Positions 50,281 to 59,613 of a stretch of DNA of 64,000 nucleotides are shown piece by piece (position 1 is the stretch's first letter; each line of letters opens with the position of its first letter). The notes below the pieces were generated by a model. It was not told the DNA's origin, did no database searches, and saw only the letters and a program-made list of their open reading frames with translations. Both the position numbers and the translations under genes were made by a program. Source of the stretch: an uncultured Bacteroidota bacterium (lineage in GTDB: Bacteria; Bacteroidota; Bacteroidia; Chitinophagales; Chitinophagaceae); contig CALEZD010000001.1 of NCBI GenBank assembly GCA_937928385.1, positions 27,916-91,915 of the forward strand, read 5' to 3'.

Positions 50281-51897
50281 GGAGTCGTCCAGCAACTGAA
50301 GAGCCTTTTCTACCATATCGTCATCCTTATATATTACCGTATAATAGCCATCGTCGCGGTACAACATACGCGCCAGTACGGCTTTCATCTGCCTTGAGAA
50401 GAATCTTTTGTTGTGCTCATTTTTCAGCAGCATTTCCACCACCTTCCTGGTGGGCCTGTCCAACCCCGCAATATATTCTTTCATCAACACATCACTTCTG
50501 AAATTCTTTTCAAACTCCTGTACGTTGTCATAACCTTTCAGTGTGGCCTTATTGTTGAAATAATAGTTCCAGACAGTAGTTTTCACTTTGTCGCTGAATA
50601 CCAGGTCGAGCATGGCGGTGGATATCTTAGCGGTATCGTAGGGCACATACACATCCGGATTGATGCCCCCACCACCATATACCAGGCGCTTGTTGGCCGT
50701 ATAATACCGGGTAGTGTCTGCCATATAAGCACTGTCGTTGCCTGTCAGCTCACCATTTTCGTAACGTTTTACCAGGTCATGGCTGTATGCTTCACGTCCT
50801 TTGTCAAATGAGCGTTGAATACTTCTGCCCGATGGCGTATAATACCTGGCTATGGTGAGCCTGAGGGCGGAGCCATCGCCCAGGTCAAACTGGTCTTGCA
50901 CAAGGCCCTTACCAAAAGTGCGCCTGCCAATTATCAGGCCCCTGTCCCAGTCTTGCACAGCACCTGCTATTATCTCGCTGGCCGATGCTGATTGTTCATC
51001 CACGAGTATCACCAGCTTGCCTTCTTCAAAATCTCCTTTTTTACCGGCAATATAGTTGCGGGGTACTGAATTAACACCCTTGGTGGATACTATCAGTTTA
51101 TCTCCCGACAGGAATTCATCTGCAATTTGTTTAGCCGGTTCCAGGTAACCACCCGTATTCTGGCGCAGGTCCAGTACCAGGTTTTGCATACCACGTTTTT
51201 TCAGCGCAGCCAGTTTCTTTTCAAATTCTTCGTAGGTACTCTCACTGAAACGGGTGATTTTGATAATACCTGTTACACTGTCCAGCATTATAGCTGCCTC
51301 AATACTGTACCTGGGTATTTCGTCACGTTTGATGGCTACAGTCCTCAGTTCACCTGTTACAGGGTCCATCATACCCAGGAATACTTTGCTGAACTGCTTG
51401 CCCTTCAGCATTTTTATGATGCGTTCCGAAGTGATATTATTACCAGCAACTATACTGTCCCCAACCTTTATCAGTTTATCGCCCAATTGTATGCCGGCTA
51501 CTTCAGCGGGGCCGTTTTCTATTACAGATGTTATTTGTATGGTATCTTTTGCAATGGTGAATTCAACACCTATACCGAAAAAGCTGCCTTCCAGTTCTTC
51601 ATTTACCGTTTGCAGTTTATCGGCGGGAATATATACCGTGTGCGGGTCAAGATGCCTGATGATGCCATCAACAGCATCTTCATACAGCAGGTTGGCATTT
51701 ACAGAGTCTACATACCGGGCGCTTATCAGGTCTATTACCTGCTCCAGCCTGTCATTGCGCTGAATGATAGTGGCAATATCCCGCTTGTTCCTCAGTGAGT
51801 CGCGCAGGTTGAAACCGATAGCCATACCGATTACCAGTATCATGGCTGATAATAGCGGCCACCAAAGTTTTACCTTATTTGTATTCTTACCCTGCAC
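50254..51897 (-). CDS. S41 family C-terminal processing peptidase (CtpA-like)
   Basis: This 547-residue protein has one N-terminal membrane segment (WWPLLSAMILVIGMAIGF), a PDZ domain (IENGPAEVAGIQLGDKLIKV) and the S41 tail-specific protease core: LVLDLRQNTGGYLEPA, the nucleophile region VDEQSASASEIIAGA (Ser) and the lysine in RTFGKGLVQ. It cleaves proteins in the periplasm near their C-termini. The start is GTG at 51897, behind a perfect TAACTTTG -7 element. A C-terminal extension of about 150 residues follows the protease domain. Confidence 0.92.
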   Translation of the reverse strand: MQGKNTNKVKLWWPLLSAMILVIGMAIGFNLRDSLRNKRDIATIIQRNDRLEQVIDLISARYVDSVNANLLYEDAVDGIIRHLDPHTVYIPADKLQTVNEELEGSFFGIGVEFTIAKDTIQITSVIENGPAEVAGIQLGDKLIKVGDSIVAGNNITSERIIKMLKGKQFSKVFLGMMDPVTGELRTVAIKRDEIPRYSIEAAIMLDSVTGIIKITRFSESTYEEFEKKLAALKKRGMQNLVLDLRQNTGGYLEPAKQIADEFLSGDKLIVSTKGVNSVPRNYIAGKKGDFEEGKLVILVDEQSASASEIIAGAVQDWDRGLIIGRRTFGKGLVQDQFDLGDGSALRLTIARYYTPSGRSIQRSFDKGREAYSHDLVKRYENGELTGNDSAYMADTTRYYTANKRLVYGGGGINPDVYVPYDTAKISTAMLDLVFSDKVKTTVWNYYFNNKATLKGYDNVQEFEKNFRSDVLMKEYIAGLDRPTRKVVEMLLKNEHNKRFFSRQMKAVLARMLYRDDGYYTVIYKDDDMVEKALQLLDDSSYNTLIPR

Positions 51898-51913
51898 TAT
51901 GAAAAATTGACCG

Positions 51914-51921
51914 CAAAGTTA
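51914..51921 (-). promoter_or_regulatory. -7 promoter element of the S41 protease gene
   Basis: TAACTTTG on the minus strand matches TAnnTTTG exactly, 16 bases before the GTG start; no -33 TTTG at the usual distance. Confidence 0.4.
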
Positions 51922-52055
51922 ACGGGTATTTCCGAGTAAAAAATAATATAAATACAACAGCACCATAGTCTGTTACAATGCGTCTATAACAATACAATAA
52001 TACAGACAGGATGTTCACATTAGCCTAATCGGAAAATCTGTGTTACATTTATCCT

Positions 52056-52895
52056 ATGGCTACCGTATTGATAGCAGAAAGCGGTTCGACCAAGACCGAC
52101 TGGTACCTGGAAGGTGCTACCAAAAAGCCCCTGCGTGCCAAGACATCAGGCATCAACCCCTACCTGCAAACCTCGTTCGAAATAAACGCAGTGCTGAGCC
52201 ACGAACTAAATCTGAAAAAGTACAAACCCGAACAAGTTTACTTCTACGGCGCCGGTGCAGGTACTCCTGAAAAACAGGATGAGCTGAAACAAATCCTTAA
52301 AGCGTTCTTCGGCTCGAAAAAGGTTGAGGTAAAAAGCGACCTGATGGCTGCCTGCAGGGGACTGAGCGGAAAGGAGAAAGGTGTGGTAGCCATATTAGGG
52401 ACGGGCAGCAATTCCTGCTATTACGATGGTAAAAACATCAAATCGCGTATGCCATCGCTTGGCTATGTAGCCGGTGACGAAGGTAGCGGCAATCACCTGG
52501 GCAAGCGTGTCTTGCGCTACTATGCCTACAATACTTTCGACGAAGAACTGAAAGCGGCGTTTGAACAACAGTTCGGCAACGACATATCCGCTATCGTCAA
52601 TAATATATACAAAAAGCCTTTCGCTAACCGTTACCTGGCTTCATTCACCCAATTACTTGCAGAGAACCGCGGGCATTATATGGTAGAAAATATCATCGAG
52701 GACAGCCTCAGCGAATTTTTCCATCATCATATTCTTAAGTACCGCGAAAGCTGGAAATATCCTATTCATTTTACGGGTTCAGTCGCCTACGAGTTCAGGG
52801 ATGTTATCAAAGACATCTGCCTGCAGAATGAACTCTCTTTGGGCAAAATAGAACGCAGCCCTCTGAAAGGGTTGATTGAATTTCATAAGCAGTAG
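52056..52895 (+). CDS. BadF/BadG-type ATPase, N-acetylglucosamine-kinase-like
   Basis: This 279-residue protein has the ASKHA kinase fold: the phosphate-1 loop IAESGSTKTDWYL, GTGSNSCYYDGK as phosphate 2, and GYVAGDEGSGNHLGKRVL in the BadF/NAGK family region. Related proteins phosphorylate GlcNAc, so it may recycle amino sugars from the cell wall. The family also includes activators of 2-hydroxyacyl-CoA dehydratases, but the cysteines for an iron-sulfur cluster are absent here. It stands alone before a strong shared terminator. Confidence 0.82.
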   Translation: MATVLIAESGSTKTDWYLEGATKKPLRAKTSGINPYLQTSFEINAVLSHELNLKKYKPEQVYFYGAGAGTPEKQDELKQILKAFFGSKKVEVKSDLMAACRGLSGKEKGVVAILGTGSNSCYYDGKNIKSRMPSLGYVAGDEGSGNHLGKRVLRYYAYNTFDEELKAAFEQQFGNDISAIVNNIYKKPFANRYLASFTQLLAENRGHYMVENIIEDSLSEFFHHHILKYRESWKYPIHFTGSVAYEFRDVIKDICLQNELSLGKIERSPLKGLIEFHKQ

Positions 52896-52957
52896 GTTAC
52901 TTGCTTTTCCCTCAGGCAGCATTTTACCGCATTCATTCTCCTGATCAATACTAAAAG

Positions 52958-52986
52958 AAATAGCCCCGGATTTTCCGGGGCTATTT
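52958..52986. terminator. Strong bidirectional terminator
   Basis: Perfect 13-bp GC-rich arms (52958-52970 and 52974-52986) around a 3-base loop between the convergent kinase-like and OmpA-like genes, A-rich on the left and TTT/TGT on the right. Confidence 0.85.
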
Positions 52987-53010
52987 GTATATCAATGTAT
53001 TCTGTTATGA

Positions 53011-54762
53011 TTAGTTTCTCCTCAGGTTCGGGAACGGAGGTGCTACGTTAGCAGGACCTTCTTCACCGGGAAGAGCTGAGCGGTACATAACTGAGTTAGG
53101 ATCACCGGCCTGGCCATATTGGAATATGAAACGGTTACGGTCGATACCATGTTTCTCACTCATGAACTCGATGATTGCGTTAACGCGATCCCATGAGCGC
53201 TGCTGCTGTACTTTGCTGGCGTTACCGGCACCAATGATAACCACTTTACAAGTTGGGTTAGCCATCATTTGTGCAGCCAGGCTAGACAGTTGAGCCTGTG
53301 CAGAAGGAGCGATGCTTGAAGAGCTACCTGTGAAGATGATGCTACCGGCACCTATGCTACCGCAAGCAGGAGCCATAGAACCACAACCATCAGGACAAGG
53401 GCACTTACCAACACCATCAGCGTCAACAGGCTGACACTCAGTCGGAGTAATCAATTGCTTATCACGATCATCAGGTACACCATCACCATCAGTATCCAAC
53501 GGACAACCATGACTGTCAACAGCTACACCCATTGGCGTACCAGGACATTTGTCAAACTGGTCAGTGATACCATCACCGTCTGAATCAGGCAGAGTTGGAT
53601 CAGGCAGTATCATGTGACGAGGATAGCTCATCTCGTTGTACATATGATCCAGCGGGTTCAGCCAGTACAGAGGTTCTACGCTCTTAGCTTTGTTACCCAG
53701 GTTGAAGTTGATACCCAGAGACAGGTAATTGATACCATCGTTTTGAGCAGACAATACAGGAGAACCTGAAATTTGCTGAGCCCAACGCTGACCATCCAGC
53801 AGATCCTCATCCCAAGGGAGAGTAACGCGGTCTTCAAGAGCAATGTTGATGCGCCTGCTCACTTTAAACTGCAGACCCAGACCGAAGCTTGGAGCGAAGT
53901 TCAAAGTTTTGTTGTTGAATATTGCAGGGCGACGACGGTCGCGCTCGTTTTCAGCTTCTGTTTCGTGCGTACCATCCATACCGGCAGCCAGGTTGTCCCT
54001 GATTTGCTTACGGTTTTCAGTAACCTGTGGCAAAGTTTGCGCACCTGTTGTAATTGCATCGAAATCATAACGTTGCAGGTTGGCATCCAATGCGTCAACA
54101 CGTGTGTTGAAAGCGATAGCACCTAAACCCATGAAAGCATATATACCCAGGGATGTTTTTGCTTTGTGAAACCTCCAGTTGTTAGTGCTGGCTATCAGGT
54201 CGAAGTTCAGCTGGTGAGCTTCCATTCTGTAGTTCCAGAACACCGGATCTGTAGCAATATTGGGTGTACCGGGGATACCTGGTATACCTGGTACCGGCGC
54301 ATAACCATTATCAGTCCAGGCCGGGTTCCAACGGTAGTTCCTGTCTTCCTGCCAAGCCATACCTTTAGCTACGCCATAAACGTACTGAAGGCGGGTAGAG
54401 AATACATAACCCCATGATTTACGTATGTGTGCATGGAAACCGTAACCACCATTGCCTTTCTGCCAGAAAAACATAGACGGTACGTCACCGGAAACATTAT
54501 ACATACCAAGGCCTACACCCAACTCCCACATATTGCGTGGTTTAGAAGGGAAAGCATATTGATTATTCAGGAACCGACGGTGCTGATTCATGCGCGACCG
54601 CGGAATGTAGTTAGAATCTAAGACATCGTAACTTTCTCCTCTATACGTCATATCCCGGCCAGACCATTGTGCCGGTTGCGTACTGGTTTCCTGAGCATTT
54701 ACCGATCCCGTGGCGAGCAGCGCACAGATACCGGTGAGCAAAAGGTAATTTTTGTTGACCAT
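53011..54762 (-). CDS. OmpA-family outer-membrane protein with Ca-binding type-3 repeats and altered peptidoglycan motif
   Basis: This 583-residue protein has a signal peptide (ending GSVNAQ), a large barrel-like N-terminal region (about 25-370), and thrombospondin type-3-like calcium loops (DSDGDGITDQFDKCPGTP, DTDGDGVPDD). A Cys-rich linker and an OmpA_C-like domain of about 115 residues follow. Where peptidoglycan-binding OmpA proteins have GHTD, this one has IIGAGNAS; the downstream arginine (QQRSWDRVNAII) is kept. Binding to diaminopimelate may therefore be lost or changed. The promoter is excellent, so it is probably an abundant envelope protein. Confidence 0.87.
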   Translation of the reverse strand: MVNKNYLLLTGICALLATGSVNAQETSTQPAQWSGRDMTYRGESYDVLDSNYIPRSRMNQHRRFLNNQYAFPSKPRNMWELGVGLGMYNVSGDVPSMFFWQKGNGGYGFHAHIRKSWGYVFSTRLQYVYGVAKGMAWQEDRNYRWNPAWTDNGYAPVPGIPGIPGTPNIATDPVFWNYRMEAHQLNFDLIASTNNWRFHKAKTSLGIYAFMGLGAIAFNTRVDALDANLQRYDFDAITTGAQTLPQVTENRKQIRDNLAAGMDGTHETEAENERDRRRPAIFNNKTLNFAPSFGLGLQFKVSRRINIALEDRVTLPWDEDLLDGQRWAQQISGSPVLSAQNDGINYLSLGINFNLGNKAKSVEPLYWLNPLDHMYNEMSYPRHMILPDPTLPDSDGDGITDQFDKCPGTPMGVAVDSHGCPLDTDGDGVPDDRDKQLITPTECQPVDADGVGKCPCPDGCGSMAPACGSIGAGSIIFTGSSSSIAPSAQAQLSSLAAQMMANPTCKVVIIGAGNASKVQQQRSWDRVNAIIEFMSEKHGIDRNRFIFQYGQAGDPNSVMYRSALPGEEGPANVAPPFPNLRRN

Positions 54763-54814
54763 AACAGATTTGTTTATTAATATAATTTTTGGTTAACCTA
54801 ATTAATAACTTGGA

Positions 54815-54846
54815 CAAAGGTATAGCGTACCTTTTAAAAAAACAAA
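54815..54846 (-). promoter_or_regulatory. Strong Bacteroidota-type promoter of the OmpA-family gene
   Basis: On the minus strand TTTG (54846-54843), 20 bases, TACCTTTG (54822-54815). Both elements are perfect; the leader to the ATG is about 45 bases, AT-rich, fitting high expression. Confidence 0.65.
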
Positions 54847-54974
54847 GAACAAAAAATAAAATTAATGCACACTTTTTGTCCTTAGTCACATGCATTTATA
54901 CATCAAAGAACTACTTTTATCCGCAAAAAAACAAGGTTATTTTCGTTAATTTACCGTTATCTTGACATATAAAC

Positions 54975-55937
54975 ATGGAATTGGTTAAAAAGGTTGTCGG
55001 AACTGAGCTTTTACTTTTCGAAAAAAAATTTGCTGAACACGTAAAAGGCTCAAACCCTTTGCTGGACAGAATTATGAAATTTATCATCAAGCGTAAGGGG
55101 AAACAAATGAGGCCTATGTTTGTCTTGCTCTGCGCAAATGTGGCCGGTGGAATTACGGAAAAAACCTACCGGGCGGCATCGCTGATAGAATTGCTGCATA
55201 CCGCCACCCTGGTACACGATGACGTTGTGGATAACTCTATGTTGAGGCGTAACTTTTTCTCTATCAATGCATTATGGAAAAACAAGATAGCTGTACTGGT
55301 AGGTGATTATCTCCTGTCGAAAGGGCTAATACTCTCCCTGGAAAACGATGATTACCAGATACTAAAGATAACTTCCAGGGCGGTAAAAGAAATGAGCGAG
55401 GGCGAATTGCTGCAAATGGAGAAGGCCCGGAAGCTTGATATTGAAGAAAAAACATATTTTGATATTATCAGGGGTAAGACATCTTCTCTGCTCTCGGCTG
55501 CCTGCTCTGCAGGTGCATTTTCAGCACAGGACGACAGCGAAACCACGGAATATTTCAGGCAGTTTGGGGAATATGTAGGCATCGCCTTCCAGATAAAAGA
55601 CGACCTGTTTGACTACGGCCAGGACAATATCGGCAAACCAACAGGTATTGATATAAAGGAAAAGAAAATGACCCTGCCGCTCATTTATACCCTGCAAAAG
55701 GCAGATCGCGACATCAAAAGAAAGATTATTTATATAGTAAAAAATCAAAATACAGATAAACAGAAGGTAGCCGAGGTAATTAACTATGTACACCAATCGG
55801 GTGGCATTGACTATTCTGTACAAAAAATGAAAGAGTACCAGGCTATGGCGCTGGCCATGCTCGACAAATATCCTGACTCGCCCGGTAAAAGCGCCCTTAT
55901 CGAATTGGTGAACTATGTAATAGACCGTAAGTATTAG
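54975..55937 (+). CDS. Trans-polyprenyl diphosphate synthase (octaprenyl/heptaprenyl type)
   Basis: This 320-residue enzyme elongates isoprenoid diphosphates by adding IPP, giving the side chain of menaquinone. It shows the first Asp-rich motif in LVHDDVVDNSMLRR (DDxxD), GDYLLSKGL, the GKTSSLLSAACSAGAF segment and the second Asp-rich motif KDDLFDYGQD. The residues before the first motif (LIELLHTATL) are small, consistent with a long-chain product, but chain length cannot be read with certainty. Confidence 0.93.
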   Translation: MELVKKVVGTELLLFEKKFAEHVKGSNPLLDRIMKFIIKRKGKQMRPMFVLLCANVAGGITEKTYRAASLIELLHTATLVHDDVVDNSMLRRNFFSINALWKNKIAVLVGDYLLSKGLILSLENDDYQILKITSRAVKEMSEGELLQMEKARKLDIEEKTYFDIIRGKTSSLLSAACSAGAFSAQDDSETTEYFRQFGEYVGIAFQIKDDLFDYGQDNIGKPTGIDIKEKKMTLPLIYTLQKADRDIKRKIIYIVKNQNTDKQKVAEVINYVHQSGGIDYSVQKMKEYQAMALAMLDKYPDSPGKSALIELVNYVIDRKY

Positions 55938-55988
55938 GGCATTGCAAAATACATTTCGCCTGCAAACGGGTTGAGCTAATCATTTGCT

Positions 55989-55996
55989 TAAATTTG
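55989..55996 (+). promoter_or_regulatory. -7 promoter element of uvrA
   Basis: TAAATTTG matches exactly, 15 bases before the ATG; a TTG (55971-55973) lies 15 bases upstream, a little closer than usual. Confidence 0.4.
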
Positions 55997-56011
55997 CCCA
56001 CCTCAGAGGTT

Positions 56012-58867
56012 ATGGCAACAAAAGAGCAGACAGGAACATCCAAAGGTTTTATAGAAGTTTCAGGGGCAAGGGTACACAACCTGAAAAATTTAGACGTATC
56101 CATCCCCAAAAATCAATTGGTAGTCATCACAGGCATCAGTGGTTCGGGCAAGTCTTCATTAGCGTTTGACACGATCTTCGCCGAAGGCCAGCGACGTTAT
56201 ATGGAGAGCTTTGCCGCTTACGCCCGCCAGTTCATGGGCGACCTTGAGCGTCCTGATGTAGATAAAATATCGGGGCTGTCACCCGTTATCTCCATCGAGC
56301 AAAAGACCACCAACCGCAACCCCCGCTCTACTGTGGGTACCGTTACCGAGGTGTATGACTTTATGCGCCTGCTGTATGCGCGCGCCGCCGAAGCCTACTC
56401 GTACAACACCGGCAAAAAAATGGTGCGCTTCAGCGAGGAAGAAATTGTAGCGCATATCGAAGAGCATTTCAACAACAAAAAAATAATACTGCTTGCACCA
56501 ATAGTGCGGGGCCGCAAAGGGCATTACCGCGAATTGTTCGAGCAATTCCGCAAACAGGGTTACCTGAAGGTGCGTGTTGACGGCGAGATACTGGAGTTGC
56601 GCGAGCGTATGCAATTAGACAGGTACAAGATACATGATATAGAACTGGTGATAGACCGCCTGCTGGTGCTGCCCGATGCCAGGGGACGCATCAGCCAAAG
56701 CATACAAAAGGCCCTGCAAATGGGTAAAGACCTGATGTTCATACTTGATATGGACAGTAATACCCTATCGCAATACAGCAAGCAACTGATGTGTGCTGAA
56801 ACAGGTTTGTCTTACGAAGAGCCATCACCCAATACATTTTCTTTCAACTCTCCTTATGGTGCCTGTCCGCTTTGCAAAGGGCTGGGCAGCGTGTACCAGG
56901 TGAATATGGATGAAGTACTACCTGACCACACCAAAAGCATCAGTGATGGCGGTATAGCGCCGCTGGGTGGCGAACGCGAAACATGGACGTTTAAACAGGC
57001 AACCATCATCGCCAAAAAGAATAAAATACCGCTGAACAAACCCATCAGCGAGCTGAACCCCAAGCATCTGAACATACTGCTGTATGGCAATGAAGAAGGT
57101 GTAATCACCTATGCGGTGAGCGACGAAGTGAACTATGCTGATACTGTAACTGAACATAATTACGAGGGCATAGTCAATATGTTGCTGCGCTGGTTCAACG
57201 AAACCACATCGGAACCCATTCGTGATTGGGCGGAAGCTTATATGCAACTGAACACCTGCCCCGAATGCAGTGGCGCTCGCTTGAAAAAAGAAAGCCTCTG
57301 GTTTAAAATAGATGACAAAAATATATCCGAATTATCAGAATTGTCATTGAAAAAAATGGCAGACTGGTTTGACGGTTTAGAAAAAAGGCTGAACAAAAAA
57401 CAACAGGCAATAGCCAAAGACGTACTGAAAGAAATACGCGACAGGCTGATGTTCCTGCTGGATGTGGGGCTGCATTACCTTACCATCAACCGCCCCACCC
57501 GTACGCTGAGTGGCGGCGAATCGCAACGCATCAGGCTGGCAACACAGATAGGTTCTCAACTCACAGGTATCACTTATATACTCGACGAGCCGAGCATAGG
57601 CCTGCACCAGCGCGACAACCAGCGCCTGATACATGCGCTGAAAAACCTGCGCGACGGGGGCAACTCCGTGTTGGTGGTAGAACATGATAAAGACATTATG
57701 CTGGCAGCCGACCACCTGATAGACATAGGCCCGGCAGCAGGTGTACACGGCGGACAAATAGTAAGCCAGGGCACTCCGGCAGAAGTAATAAAGACACATA
57801 CCAAAACAGCGGGTTACCTCAACCGCGAGCTGGCAATAAAAGTGCCGGACGAACGGCGCAAAGGCAACGGTAAAACATTGAAAATAGCGGGTGCATCGGG
57901 CAACAACCTGAAGAATGTTTCTGTGTCATTACCACTCGGCACATTTATTTGTGTAACGGGTGTATCAGGTAGCGGCAAGAGTACGCTCATCAACGAAACG
58001 CTGTACCCGCTGTTGGCGAAGCACTGTTATAAAAACTTCAAGCAACAGCCCATGCCCTTTAAAAAGATTACAGGGCTGGAGCATATAGATAAAGTAGTAG
58101 AAATAGACCAGAGCCCCATAGGCCGTACACCACGCAGCAATCCTGCTACCTACTGTGGTTTCTTTACCGATGTACGTACGCTCTTTGCACAAGTACCCGA
58201 AGCGAAAATACGCGGGTACAACGCGGGGCGTTTCTCATTCAATGTAAAAGGCGGGCGATGCGAAGAATGTGGTGGTGGCGGCATGCGCGTGATAGAAATG
58301 AACTTCCTGCCCGATGTATATGTGCCCTGCGAAAAATGCAATGGACGACGTTACAACCGCGAAACTTTAGAGATACGTTACAAAGGAAAATCTATAGCCG
58401 ATGTGCTGGATATGACCGTAGATGAAGCCGTGGAATTTTTCAAAAACGTACCCTACCTGCACCGCAGGATAAAAACCTTGCAGGATGTAGGCTTAGGCTA
58501 TGTAACGCTGGGGCAAAGCGCTGTAACACTGAGCGGCGGTGAAGCACAACGTGTGAAACTGGCGACAGAATTATCCAAACGCGATACAGGTCAAACTATT
58601 TACATCCTCGACGAGCCCACCACGGGCCTGCACTTCCAGGATATAGAGCATCTGCTGGAAGTATTGAACCGCTTAGTAGAGCGCAATAATACCGTGCTGG
58701 TGATAGAGCATAATATGGACGTAATAAAAGTGGCGGATTATATACTGGATATGGGTCCTGAAGGTGGTAATGGCGGCGGCACGGTAGTAGCTGAAGGTAC
58801 ACCCGAAGAAATAGTGAAGGTAAACGGAAGTCATACAGGCAAGTTTTTGAAAGAGGAATTGAAATAG
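56012..58867 (+). CDS. uvrA: Excinuclease ABC subunit A
   Basis: UvrA is the damage sensor of nucleotide excision repair, working with UvrB and UvrC. The 951-residue protein has two ABC ATPase domains with GISGSGKSSLAFDTIFAEGQ and GVSGSGKSTLINETLYPLL, signatures LSGGESQRIRLATQIG and LSGGEAQRVKLATELS, and zinc fingers CPLC, CPEC and CEEC...CEKC. ATG at 56012 is chosen; the frame extends to a TTG at 55994, which lies within the promoter element. The stop is 9 bases from the convergent beta-barrel gene. One of several uvrA copies usual in Bacteroidota may be elsewhere. Confidence 0.97.
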   Translation: MATKEQTGTSKGFIEVSGARVHNLKNLDVSIPKNQLVVITGISGSGKSSLAFDTIFAEGQRRYMESFAAYARQFMGDLERPDVDKISGLSPVISIEQKTTNRNPRSTVGTVTEVYDFMRLLYARAAEAYSYNTGKKMVRFSEEEIVAHIEEHFNNKKIILLAPIVRGRKGHYRELFEQFRKQGYLKVRVDGEILELRERMQLDRYKIHDIELVIDRLLVLPDARGRISQSIQKALQMGKDLMFILDMDSNTLSQYSKQLMCAETGLSYEEPSPNTFSFNSPYGACPLCKGLGSVYQVNMDEVLPDHTKSISDGGIAPLGGERETWTFKQATIIAKKNKIPLNKPISELNPKHLNILLYGNEEGVITYAVSDEVNYADTVTEHNYEGIVNMLLRWFNETTSEPIRDWAEAYMQLNTCPECSGARLKKESLWFKIDDKNISELSELSLKKMADWFDGLEKRLNKKQQAIAKDVLKEIRDRLMFLLDVGLHYLTINRPTRTLSGGESQRIRLATQIGSQLTGITYILDEPSIGLHQRDNQRLIHALKNLRDGGNSVLVVEHDKDIMLAADHLIDIGPAAGVHGGQIVSQGTPAEVIKTHTKTAGYLNRELAIKVPDERRKGNGKTLKIAGASGNNLKNVSVSLPLGTFICVTGVSGSGKSTLINETLYPLLAKHCYKNFKQQPMPFKKITGLEHIDKVVEIDQSPIGRTPRSNPATYCGFFTDVRTLFAQVPEAKIRGYNAGRFSFNVKGGRCEECGGGGMRVIEMNFLPDVYVPCEKCNGRRYNRETLEIRYKGKSIADVLDMTVDEAVEFFKNVPYLHRRIKTLQDVGLGYVTLGQSAVTLSGGEAQRVKLATELSKRDTGQTIYILDEPTTGLHFQDIEHLLEVLNRLVERNNTVLVIEHNMDVIKVADYILDMGPEGGNGGGTVVAEGTPEEIVKVNGSHTGKFLKEELK

Positions 58868-58876
58868 GAAACAATA

Positions 58877-59530
58877 CTATTCCGCAACTTTTTTATTGAC
58901 GTTTCCTATTCTGTACATAACGCCTATCATTATTTGCTCACGCATTATCGCACCATAAGAGCCAAAGCCCGGCTGATAGGTATCTGTACTGACTATAAAA
59001 TCATTGCGCTTAAAATGTCCTACTTGCAAACCAAATCTTAACGCAAGGTGTCTGCCAATGCCAAAATCTATACCGTGTGCGACCGCGAAACCATGTGCAA
59101 TACCTTGATTTCGAACCTTAGACACCTGAGTTACATTGACATTATTATCGTAAATGTATTTAGTCCCGCTTTCATCGTATTGCGAACCTACGTATAGCAA
59201 TTGTACCCAGGGGACTACTTTTTTCCTCGTGGGAATTCTCCCTTTTAAGCCAAACTTCCAATAGGCACCTTGTACATCAGATATCTTACTTAAGAATGCA
59301 CGGCCGCTATATATAACTCTCCTTCTGTATCGTGTAGTATATCCCCCGGCCGCAAATACCCCTATGTTCCTGCCAAAGAAATATTCTGCCTGCGGTTCTG
59401 GTATGCCGCTATAGAGCGTCATTAGGTTCAACCCTACATTAAAGCGTGATGGACTATTATCGATTTTTTGGCCGCGAGCCGTGAGCGAGATAAACAGTAC
59501 TGCAAAGATAGAAACAACCGTGTTTCTCAT
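58877..59530 (-). CDS. Putative outer-membrane beta-barrel protein
   Basis: A 217-residue protein with a signal peptide (MRNTVVSIFAVLFISLTARGQ) followed by alternating strands of beta-barrel type (RFNVGLNLMTLYSGIP, FFGRNIGVFAAGGYTTRY, HLALRFGLQVGHF, EQIMIGVMYRIGNV). The pattern resembles small outer-membrane barrels of the DUF3575 or OMP_b-brl type, but no named family is certain. It faces uvrA convergently. The function is unknown. Confidence 0.68.
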   Translation of the reverse strand: MRNTVVSIFAVLFISLTARGQKIDNSPSRFNVGLNLMTLYSGIPEPQAEYFFGRNIGVFAAGGYTTRYRRRVIYSGRAFLSKISDVQGAYWKFGLKGRIPTRKKVVPWVQLLYVGSQYDESGTKYIYDNNVNVTQVSKVRNQGIAHGFAVAHGIDFGIGRHLALRFGLQVGHFKRNDFIVSTDTYQPGFGSYGAIMREQIMIGVMYRIGNVNKKVAE

Positions 59531-59613
59531 AAGGCAAAGGAGGTTTGAACAATGTCAACAAATAACATGCCATTTATTTATACTACATGTACAATTATAT
59601 TAATTTTGAGGTG

